From: CAZLGC01 sp964559275
GTDB taxonomy: Bacteria > Patescibacteriota > CALEFQ01
NCBI GenBank assembly: GCA_964559275.1
Contig: CAZLGC010000021.1
Location: forward strand, 1 to 16,304
Direction of reading: 5' to 3'
Length of the DNA: 16,304 nucleotides
The notes under the pieces were generated by a model. That model did no database searches. It was not told the origin of the DNA and was given only the letters and a program-made list of their open reading frames with translations. The first letter of the stretch is position 1. Every line of letters starts with the position of its first letter. Position numbers and translations under genes: made by a program. Below, in pieces: positions 1-5,060 of the stretch.

Positions 1-75
1 CCCGCGAGAGGGTCCGTGCTTGCAGGACTAGGGGAATGAAAAAGAGGGAAAGAAATATGCAGTTTTTTCCGGCTT

Positions 76-501
76 TCATGTCAGTTCAAAGGGGAGCTTT
101 TTTCCTCTTAAAAGCGAGACGGATAATATGTGCTGATCTGGCAAATCTGCGGACAACGGAGTCGAAGATATAACTATCTGAAAATATGCTTTTCGATTAT
201 TCTGACCCTCGAGCTTTGCCAACAAACCGTCATAACCTAGTTTCTCAAACCAACGCTTCGGCTCGGCGCCGGGGAAGTCATCTAAAGCCTCAAAGAACAC
301 TCCGGTGTCCTCAACAATCACCGGTGCCTTCATCTTGTCAGCAAACTTATGGGCATTATACTTGGCGACCTTTTCCATGTCCCAGCCGGACGGTTCTTCT
401 TTTTCTTCGTCAAGAATCACCAGCTCAATACCACTATCTTTCAGAGCTATCTGTGCTTCTTCGACTTTATGCTTGTTGCCGGTGGCGAAATATATTTTCA
501 T
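76..501 (-). CDS. rdgB: Ham1/RdgB-family non-canonical purine NTP pyrophosphatase, apparently truncated at the C-terminus
   Basis: Family members hydrolyse ITP, XTP and dITP to the monophosphate, keeping deaminated purines out of DNA and RNA. The N-terminal half fits well: MKIYFATGNKHK carries the T-G-N-x-x-K substrate motif (residues 7-12), and VIVEDTGVFFEAL (61-73) followed by PGAEPKRW (77-84) matches the family's DDSGL...PG..S.R region. I start at the ATG at 501 because the 22 codons upstream (to 567) fall inside a structured repeat and have no family similarity. The protein is 141 residues against about 190-200 in the family. After AYFQ (residues 105-108) the sequence no longer resembles Ham1, and the C-terminal GFGYDP and SHR motifs are absent in all frames to the window edge. 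It may be a decayed gene, an assembly error, or an unusual short form. It lies downstream of tRNA-Leu on the same strand and may be co-transcribed with it. Confidence 0.7.
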   Translation of the reverse strand: MKIYFATGNKHKVEEAQIALKDSGIELVILDEEKEEPSGWDMEKVAKYNAHKFADKMKAPVIVEDTGVFFEALDDFPGAEPKRWFEKLGYDGLLAKLEGQNNRKAYFQIVISSTPLSADLPDQHILSVSLLRGKKLPFELT

Positions 502-524
502 AGAGTCATTCGTGTTGGTAGTCC

Positions 525-634
525 CCGCCAAAAATGCTCTAGCATTTTTGGCGGAAGAGGAGTGCACGCATGCAAGCTGAAGTGAGTTGCCGACATTGTC
601 GGCGACTCACGAAAGCTGAAATGCGTGTACGACG
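525..634 (-). repeat. Structured repeat, copy A, directly after the CCA end of tRNA-Leu
   Basis: Read on the minus strand, the element begins at the base after the tRNA CCA. An outer stem pairs 621-630 with 562-571 (one mismatch). Inside it are a 3x3 internal loop, an AGCT/AGCT helix, a second 3x3 loop (TTC/TTC), then GTGAGT/ACTCAC and GCCGAC/GTCGGC closing an AAT loop. A linker, ACTCCTCTTCCG, follows. A second, perfect 14-bp hairpin then pairs 525-538 with 541-554. Copy B (7600-7703) has the same plan with different stem sequences. The second hairpin could act as a terminator or a processing barrier between the tRNA and the pyrophosphatase gene, but there is no clear U-run. Confidence 0.85.
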
Positions 635-721
635 TGGTGCCCGGGGGGAGACTCGAACTCCCATGAGCGTAAGCTCACTACGTCCTGAACGTAGCGCGTC
701 TACCAATTCCGCCACCCGGGC
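635..721 (-). tRNA. tRNA-Leu (anticodon CAG)
   Basis: The gene is 87 nt including an encoded CCA. The acceptor stem GCCCGGG/CCCGGGC pairs fully. The D region reads GCGGAATTGGTAGACGC, typical of leucine tRNAs. The anticodon stem CTACG/CGTAG encloses the loop TTCAGGA, giving anticodon CAG (685-687), which reads CUG. A long variable arm (TGAGC/GCTCA) marks it as class II. The T stem GGGAG/CTCCC encloses TTCGAGT. The 5' end lies about 8 nt after the U-run of the T-box terminator, and no separate promoter is visible in between. Confidence 0.97.
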
Positions 722-772
722 CTAAAGAAAAAACGCTCTTGGCAAAACTAAATCTAGTTCTTCCAAGAACGC
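722..772 (-). terminator. T-box-controlled intrinsic terminator before tRNA-Leu
   Basis: On the minus strand GCGTTCTTGG (772-763) pairs with CCAAGAGCGT (742-733) across a 20-nt loop. The stem is followed by TTTTTTCTTT. Its 5' arm overlaps the segment (772-765) that can instead pair with the T-box, so terminator and antiterminator are mutually exclusive. Confidence 0.85.
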
Positions 773-955
773 TTTTTGGCGCGGTACCATCTTGATTTCC
801 CGAAGGACATCTCAATCTACGTCATTTACGATGACTTGCCGTTCCGGTCTACTAGTTTGATTGCCTCACCCGGCGGGCAACCAAATTTTCTGCGGAATGC
901 CTGCTTGCGTATGCAAGCTCGGGGGAGATAGCCCCTCAAACGCATTTGTAATTGT
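722..955 (-). promoter_or_regulatory. T-box riboswitch leader upstream of tRNA-Leu
   Basis: T-box leaders sense uncharged tRNA and switch between a terminator and an antiterminator. Here minus-strand positions 793-780 read AAGATGGTACCGCG, close to the consensus AGGGTGGNACCGCG, with the TGGNACC bulge that binds the tRNA acceptor end intact. AAGA (793-790) pairs with TCTT (768-765) and CGC with GCG (772-770), forming the antiterminator. The competing terminator follows directly. Upstream are hairpins expected of a leader: GGGG/CCCC with loop CTATCT (about 922-936), GCTTGC/GCAAGC, GGTTGCC/GGCAATC, GTCAT/ATGAC and a TCC-TTCG-GGA stem. I see no full-length canonical stem I, so the specifier codon is not assigned. 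CTA or ATC in the first small loop are candidates only. The first downstream gene is a tRNA, not a synthetase or transporter. Confidence 0.8.
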
Positions 956-961
956 ATATTT

Positions 962-990
962 ATGATATGAATTTTCCCCTCTTTTGTCAA
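962..990 (-). promoter_or_regulatory. Strong sigma70-type promoter for the T-box leader and tRNA-Leu
   Basis: Minus strand: TTGACA (990-985), a 17-bp spacer, then TATCAT (967-962). Predicted transcription start is near 955. The promoter sits just past the terminator of the upstream Gam-like gene. Confidence 0.85.
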
Positions 991-1025
991 ATGAAAAGCC
1001 CTTCGCTCAAATTGGGCGAGGGGCT
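991..1025 (-). terminator. Intrinsic terminator of the Gam-like gene
   Basis: The hairpin pairs AGCCC plus TCGC (997-1006) with GCGA plus GGGCT (1016-1025), including one G-T pair. On the minus strand it is followed by TTTTC. It lies 14 nt after the stop codon. Confidence 0.75.
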
Positions 1026-1038
1026 CTTAGGGACCTGC

Positions 1039-1665
1039 CTAGTCCACCTTCTCCTCCCGGACCTTGCCCTTGATCTTAATGCCTTCCTTGACTTCATCCA
1101 AACTGGTTGGATGAGCCGAGAAAAAGACCGGCCGCTTGCGGGTCAGTAGAGCTTCTCCGAGGATGCGGTTGATCTGGGCGATTGCCTCCGGAGCCTTGGC
1201 CAACTCGGCCTTCCTGATACTGACTCGCGGTTCAGGCTTGACCAGGTACTTGGCCGCCAGCTCGGGATCAGACTCGATGACGGTAATCACCTCATCCTGT
1301 TTGCTGACACTGAGGACGACCTGGCCGTCATAGAAAGCCAACGGACCGGTGGTCAGCATCAGGGTCTTGGCCCCTTCGATACCCTTGTCCAGTCCCAGTG
1401 ACAGCGCATATTCGCGCAGCCGGGTCATCATCAGCTGAATCTCTGCCTCGAGTTCGGACATCGCCCGGCCGTCCTCTTCCTGGATGGCCAGAATCTTGTC
1501 CGCCATATCAGCCTTGACCCGCAAGGCCTGAGCCTGAATCCGACCAAGCTTCGCCAGGACAGCCGCTGCTTCCGCATCATCCTTGATGGGAATATCCTTG
1601 ACCGCCCTCTTGGGAAGAAACTTGATCACGATGTCCTGTAGTTTCTTGAAAAAATCCGATGCCAT
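1039..1665 (-). CDS. Mu Gam-like host-nuclease inhibitor family protein
   Basis: The 208-residue protein resembles the Gam family of phage Mu, DNA-end-binding proteins that shield linear DNA from exonucleases and relate to Ku. Residues about 35-95 form a long, charged helical segment like the Gam coiled coil. The middle (about 100-150) is beta-rich around GPLAFYDGQVVLSVSKQ. The C-terminus has the expected order: a charged region with RVSIRKAEL, then conserved-looking NRILGEALLTRKRP and EGIKIKGKV. The start has an excellent ribosome binding site, AGGAGG seven bases upstream, unlike most neighbours. A weak promoter TTGACT-17-TAGGGT lies after the dsbA-like gene. No phage gene is nearby, so this is a stand-alone copy. 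The assignment is by pattern only and would need a profile search. Confidence 0.65.
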   Translation of the reverse strand: MASDFFKKLQDIVIKFLPKRAVKDIPIKDDAEAAAVLAKLGRIQAQALRVKADMADKILAIQEEDGRAMSELEAEIQLMMTRLREYALSLGLDKGIEGAKTLMLTTGPLAFYDGQVVLSVSKQDEVITVIESDPELAAKYLVKPEPRVSIRKAELAKAPEAIAQINRILGEALLTRKRPVFFSAHPTSLDEVKEGIKIKGKVREEKVD

Positions 1666-1680
1666 TTCAGTCCCTCCTAA

Positions 1681-1705
1681 AAGAGCGTAGCCAGGCTACG
1701 CTCTT
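1681..1705 (-). terminator. Terminator hairpin between the DsbA-like and Gam-like genes
   Basis: A perfect palindrome, AAGAGCGTAGCC / GGCTACGCTCTT with one central base. On the minus strand it is followed by TTTTAGGAGG, so the short U-run runs into the Gam ribosome binding site. It could end the DsbA-like transcript or lie in the 5' leader of the Gam gene. Confidence 0.7.
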
Positions 1706-1752
1706 GAAAAATTGTCTATCCAAACCCTAGCGGAAAACCGCGTTTAAGTCAA

Positions 1753-2487
1753 TTATTCCAGCTCCTCCCTGACAACTTCAGCTAGATCTTCCGCTGGCAT
1801 ATAACCACCTATCACCATACCGTTTAGATATACTGTCGGTGTTCCGGAAGCGCCGTACTCTTCGGCTTCAGCAATGTCATTTTCAATCTCAGCTTTAGCT
1901 TCATCGCTGGTCATGTCCGTCTCAAATTGAGAAATATCCAATCCGATCTCACGAGCCCAGCCAACATAGTTATCTACTGACAAATCGGCTTGATTGGCAA
2001 ATATTTTATCAGCCATTTCAAAAGACTTATCTTGTTTACCAGCAGCAGCCACTGCTTTGGCCGCCGCCATAGCTTCTGAATGACCACCTAGCGGGAGATC
2101 ACGGTAAACTATGCGCAACTCACCGTCAGAAAACTCGTCCCGAATAGTTGCCAGCGACTCATGCATCTTGGCGGAAAACGGGCATTGAAAATCATCAAAG
2201 ACTACAATCGTTGCCTGGGCATCCTCATTACCTGTAAAAGGATCATCATCAACACTCACTTCGATGGGTTCTATTTCGGTAGGTTCCGGCACTTCACCAA
2301 ACTCATCTTCAAAAGCCTTATCAAAAACTAATCCCTGGTCAACAGCGTACTGTAGAATCGCTTCGCTTTTGGCATTAATACGATCAGATTCCACCTGGAA
2401 ATCTTTGATTGTGAAATATTGCCAAATCAGACTAATGATAAGAAGCGCTCCTAAGCTTATTGCCAATATTTTCCAAGCTGATTTCAT
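1753..2487 (-). CDS. Membrane-anchored DsbA-family thioredoxin-fold protein with CxxS active site
   Basis: DsbA/DsbG-like proteins (Thioredoxin_4 type) act on disulfides of exported proteins. Residues 7-24 are a single N-terminal membrane segment. A linker rich in Glu/Asp/Pro runs to about 88, then the thioredoxin fold begins at ATIVVFDDF. The active site reads QCPFS (residues 101-105), so the first Cys is present but the second is Ser. The cis-proline motif GTPTVYLNG (215-223) is intact, and the helical insertion lies between them. C102 appears to be the only cysteine, so a dithiol cycle is not possible. This suggests an isomerase- or chaperone-like role, or trapping of mixed disulfides. Family membership is clear; the function of this variant is inferred. 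No strong ribosome binding site precedes the ATG. Confidence 0.88.
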   Translation of the reverse strand: MKSAWKILAISLGALLIISLIWQYFTIKDFQVESDRINAKSEAILQYAVDQGLVFDKAFEDEFGEVPEPTEIEPIEVSVDDDPFTGNEDAQATIVVFDDFQCPFSAKMHESLATIRDEFSDGELRIVYRDLPLGGHSEAMAAAKAVAAAGKQDKSFEMADKIFANQADLSVDNYVGWAREIGLDISQFETDMTSDEAKAEIENDIAEAEEYGASGTPTVYLNGMVIGGYMPAEDLAEVVREELE

Positions 2488-2519
2488 AAATTTGCAAATT
2501 ACTTAATAATTAACACCTA

Positions 2520-2566
2520 ACTATACCTTTCTGATAATTGTTTCAGAAAAGCTAAGGTTATGTCAA
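2520..2566 (-). promoter_or_regulatory. Possible promoter and inverted repeat upstream of the DsbA-like gene
   Basis: A TATAGT (2525-2520) is preceded by a 7-bp inverted repeat TTTCTGA/TCAGAAA (2528-2534 and 2543-2549) that would overlap the -35 position. A consensus TTGACA sits at 2566-2561 but lacks a well-spaced -10. The stretch is AT-rich and non-coding. The repeat might be an operator or a weak terminator for the gene upstream. Confidence 0.35.
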
Positions 2567-2588
2567 TGAATTAGATAAATGTCCAGTT

Positions 2589-4295
2589 CTAGCCGCCAAA
2601 GATGTCATCAATATCCTGCTTGGCCTTGGATGTCATTTCACCGGGCTTAGGAGGCGTTGGAGTACCTCCACCTGGAGCAGGAGGTTTTCCTCCTCCTGAA
2701 GGAGCCGGCGGCGGTGTACCACCTCCCGGCGGCTTAGGTGCCGACGGCGGCGGAGATTTGGGAGTAGAAGGAGGCGGTGGAGCCTTTGGTTTTGGTGTCT
2801 GCGGTTTGGGACCACCCGGTGCGGCCTTCATGTCATCCGAGCGCGGCGGAACTATTGGTTTGGGAGGTGATTTGGGTTTAGGCGGCACTGGCACAGACTT
2901 AGGGCCAGCAGTTGCTCCCATGGCCCCGCCGGCGGCAGCAGCCGTCGGCAAGCCCGGAGGCGGAGCACCTTTTCCCATAGGCTTAGGTGGCAATGGCGCC
3001 GGACGTTGCGGTGGTTGTCCCGGACGAGGCATCGGCTTCTTTGGAGTAGCTCCCGGAGGAACATTCTTCATATCACTCTGCATGGTTCGGGTAGCGCCGG
3101 GACGAGTTGAGGCCGGTGCTGCCGGAGTGGTTTTACCGCCTGTTTTCATTTGCTGACGCAACTTAGCCACCTCATCCTGCCCACCAGCTGATTTTTTCTT
3201 TTTGGACAGACTCATCAGCAGCAGAACAACAATCACAACTACTACCACAGCACCGCCACCTATCAAATACCATTTATAATCCCAGATGTTGAAACCAGCA
3301 GCTTCGGATTCAGGCTCTTCCGCAGCCGGACTTTCCGTTGGAGTAGCTGCCGGGGATTCAGCCGGAGTGGCTGTTGGAGAAGTAACAGCCGCACCTAATT
3401 TATTGGTCACTGCCATGGCATAAGAGCCAAAATTCTCACTGGCCAGTTTTATATACACACTCTGGTCTTCCTCCGAAGTATATTGCTGTTCTATAACCGC
3501 TCCCGGATTAGCTGTCCGAGCTGATTCTTCCAGGTTGCGATTACCGTCATATATCTCTAGCTCCATACGTGCCTCCGGACTCGGGGTTATCTCCAGGTCA
3601 AGTGTCTCGCCGCTGCCCAGTGACACCATGTAATAGTCCTCTTGATCGGTGGAGCAGTATTTATCAGAGCCACATTTATTGTAGCCCAGGAAATTTTTAT
3701 TGAAATCACCCTCGCCATCCTTAAGCTGCAAATCAATAGCGGTGTCAAAATCGTAGCCGGCGTCGGTATTTGCAAAGGCATCGGAACGGTCAATGCGTTC
3801 AAAACTGATGTTATAAGTGAAATTAGTTGTCTTGCCGTAGTCAGGAGTATTATTTTTTAGCTCTACATAAACCATCTCAGTTTCGGTTGGATCCTCGGCT
3901 GTCATCCCTTTATAGTAAAAAGCTTCTCCCGTCTCCACTCCATCAGGCTTAGATTCTTGAGTTGAAAGCAACGTGCCTCCTTCTTTATAAAGATTTATCT
4001 GCAGGTTATTGTAAGTGTCATTTTCCAACTCATTATTGGCACTCCCGAAAACTTTTAATTGGTAGCCGGCATTAAGGGAGATTTTCATGAAATCAGATTC
4101 ATTCGGCCCCAAGTTGCCTTCAACTGTGGAGGATTCTTCCACTGCAGTGGCACTGGCAAAATGGGTAGACAAGTCAGCCGTGGCAGTAGCTTCGTCCTGA
4201 GCGATTGCCGGCAATCCTAAAACCGCCACCATAAAAAAGAAAAGAGCCACCATTAAAAGGGCCATACCTAAAAAGAGACCATTGCTTTTCGACAT
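2589..4295 (-). CDS. Exported membrane protein: PPC-like beta domains, one TM helix, proline-rich cytoplasmic tail
   Basis: I do not recognise a named family for the full 568 residues. Residues 7-32 form a signal peptide or anchor (MALLMVALFFFMVAVLGLP then AIAQ). Residues about 40-165 and 180-298 look like two related beta-sandwiches of the bacterial pre-peptidase C-terminal (PPC) type: each has a D-F/Y-Y/M-x-x-L pattern (DFMKISLNAG; DYYMVSLGSG) followed by short strands. A Thr/Pro/Ser linker (305-330) leads to a membrane helix (342-363) and a basic stop-transfer, SKKKK. The tail (about 370-555) is low-complexity Pro/Gly/Lys/Ala. It ends in KAKQDIDDIFGG, an acidic-hydrophobic motif that resembles the S-Q-D-x-I-D short linear motif of FliM-type proteins. 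The topology implies an outside sensor or adhesin part and a cytoplasmic binding tail. The gene is monocistronic, with its own promoter. Confidence 0.8.
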   Translation of the reverse strand: MSKSNGLFLGMALLMVALFFFMVAVLGLPAIAQDEATATADLSTHFASATAVEESSTVEGNLGPNESDFMKISLNAGYQLKVFGSANNELENDTYNNLQINLYKEGGTLLSTQESKPDGVETGEAFYYKGMTAEDPTETEMVYVELKNNTPDYGKTTNFTYNISFERIDRSDAFANTDAGYDFDTAIDLQLKDGEGDFNKNFLGYNKCGSDKYCSTDQEDYYMVSLGSGETLDLEITPSPEARMELEIYDGNRNLEESARTANPGAVIEQQYTSEEDQSVYIKLASENFGSYAMAVTNKLGAAVTSPTATPAESPAATPTESPAAEEPESEAAGFNIWDYKWYLIGGGAVVVVVIVVLLLMSLSKKKKSAGGQDEVAKLRQQMKTGGKTTPAAPASTRPGATRTMQSDMKNVPPGATPKKPMPRPGQPPQRPAPLPPKPMGKGAPPPGLPTAAAAGGAMGATAGPKSVPVPPKPKSPPKPIVPPRSDDMKAAPGGPKPQTPKPKAPPPPSTPKSPPPSAPKPPGGGTPPPAPSGGGKPPAPGGGTPTPPKPGEMTSKAKQDIDDIFGG

Positions 4296-4313
4296 AGGTT
4301 TTATTTTTATTTA

Positions 4314-4361
4314 GGAATAAATTGGTATTCCAATTATACCACATTAGCCTCTTTAGACCAA
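4314..4361 (-). promoter_or_regulatory. Extended -10 promoter with overlapping palindromes for the PPC-like membrane protein
   Basis: Minus strand: TTGGTC (4361-4356), 17-bp spacer, TATAAT (4338-4333) preceded by TGG, giving an extended -10. Two palindromes overlap the -10 and start: AATTGG/CCAATT (4320-4325, 4330-4335) and GGAATA/TATTCC (4314-4319, 4326-4331). They are plausible operator sites. Confidence 0.6.
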
Positions 4362-4363
4362 AG

Positions 4364-4372
4364 TTATCCACA
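4364..4372 (+). other. DnaA-box match TTATCCACA
   Basis: A perfect match to the consensus 9-mer DnaA box. It lies between the TrpR-like gene and the promoter of the membrane protein. Two further perfect copies occur at 4884-4892 and 4922-4930. Confidence 0.5.
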
Positions 4373-4383
4373 AAAGCTACTTT

Positions 4384-4677
4384 TTAGCCCAGGCGATGCA
4401 AAACGAGCTTGAACCCTTTTTCTCCATGTTTCAGCCAATGCGCCACCCGCGTGATAGTCGCGGTACTAGCCCCCGTCTTGGCCTCAATTTCGCGATAGGG
4501 GATCTCGTCATTAAGCATCAGCACAATTTCCCAGCGCTGCGCTAAATCACGTAACTCATTTATTGTCAGCAAATCCCGAAAATAGCGCTCACATTCATCA
4601 ATAGTTTTCAGTTTCAGAATAGCTTTGAAAAGACGCCGGGTCTGCTCGCTGGCCCATTTTTGCTTGGTGTTTTCCAT
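4384..4677 (-). CDS. TrpR/YerC-family transcriptional regulator
   Basis: This 97-residue protein fits the short all-helical Trp repressor superfamily, close to the YerC/YecD group. Landmarks are FKAILKLKTIDECERYFRDLLT (helices A-B), ELRDLAQRWEIVLMLNDEIPYREIEAKTG (helix C and the first HTH helix) and ASTATITRVAHWL (recognition helix). Length and order of elements match the family. Such proteins bind palindromic operators as dimers, and YerC-type members usually lack an established tryptophan response, so no ligand is claimed. A 26-bp dyad sits 18 bases before the start and is a candidate autoregulatory operator. The promoter of the next gene downstream carries other palindromes. Confidence 0.9.
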   Translation of the reverse strand: MENTKQKWASEQTRRLFKAILKLKTIDECERYFRDLLTINELRDLAQRWEIVLMLNDEIPYREIEAKTGASTATITRVAHWLKHGEKGFKLVLHRLG

Positions 4678-4695
4678 ACCTTTATTTGATTTAGT

Positions 4696-4721
4696 GTGCT
4701 ACTACATTAACATGTTAGCAC
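4696..4721. promoter_or_regulatory. 26-bp dyad, candidate operator of the TrpR-like regulator
   Basis: GTGCTA and TAGCAC form the outer arms, with A/T matches inside and a central TTAA. It lies 18 bp upstream of the regulator start. The arm-plus-TTAA layout recalls the E. coli trp operator, which also centres on TTAA. Binding is inferred from position and symmetry. Confidence 0.5.
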
Positions 4722-4883
4722 ATTTTTAGGTGTCTATGAAATAAAAACAGCTCGAACCTGTCTCGGCCAAAGCTGAGTAAAAAACACTATTTTTAGACTT
4801 ACTTCACTCCTAGCTTAAATATAATCTTTTGTTCAAGTTTTTCACTTTCTAACTTCTATATTCTATTTTCTACCCCACATAAC

Positions 4884-4930
4884 TTATCCACAGCCAACCA
4901 AGCAAGCAAGTTTAAGGTGGCTGTGGATAA
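4884..4930. repeat. 13-bp perfect inverted repeat made of two DnaA boxes
   Basis: TTATCCACAGCCA (4884-4896) and its exact complement TGGCTGTGGATAA (4918-4930) flank 21 bp. Each arm starts or ends with a perfect DnaA box. An AT-rich block lies immediately to the left. Confidence 0.8.
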
Positions 4931-5024
4931 CTCGGAAACTGAAACTAGGGGACCAATTCCCTTCTTTGAATCGACTCCATTTTGAGTTTAAACTTTGGGC
5001 TTGAATTTTTTAACTTTGGGATGA

Positions 5025-5048
5025 TGGGGGAGCATCAAGTCTCCCCCA
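5025..5048 (-). terminator. Hairpin after the M29 aminopeptidase gene
   Basis: TGGGGGAG (5025-5032) pairs with CTCCCCCA (5041-5048) around an 8-nt loop, 12 bp past the stop codon. There is no U-run, so termination is only suggested; it may act mainly as an mRNA 3' end barrier. Confidence 0.45.
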
Positions 5049-5060
5049 CCATGCCTCCAG

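Larger units (their letters stand above)
4722..5060. other. Intergenic region, AT-rich, no gene seen
   Basis: The stretch between the TrpR-like dyad and the aminopeptidase stop holds no supported gene. It contains a T/A-rich block (about 4780-4880) with a TATAAT near 4823 but no good -35 and no downstream plus-strand gene, then the inverted DnaA-box pair (4884-4930), a low-complexity run (about 4975-5020) and a hairpin near the aminopeptidase stop. Confidence 0.7.

Noticed and set aside
1..79. Minus-strand frame starting at 79 (MKAGKNCIFLSLFFIPLVLQ...) overlapping the pyrophosphatase stop as ATGA and open to the window edge
   Set aside because: Only 26 codons are visible and it has no ribosome binding site. 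An open frame of this length is likely by chance. It could be the start of a real exported protein, but the sequence beyond the window is needed.
502..567. 22-codon N-terminal extension of the pyrophosphatase frame
   Set aside because: It lies in the terminal hairpin and linker of the structured repeat and lacks family similarity, while MKIYFATGN is the normal start of the family.
525..634. Integron attC site as explanation of the structured repeat
   Set aside because: The arms lack the GTTRRRY core sites and extrahelical bases of attC, and no integrase is present.
2602..3156. Plus-strand Gly/Pro-rich frame of 184 codons
   Set aside because: It is the antisense shadow of the proline-rich tail of the membrane protein; the GC-rich codon pattern keeps the opposite frame open.
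4823..4828. TATAAT on the plus strand in the 4722-5060 gap as a promoter
   Set aside because: No reasonable -35 and no plus-strand gene follows before the opposing aminopeptidase gene; the region is simply AT-rich.
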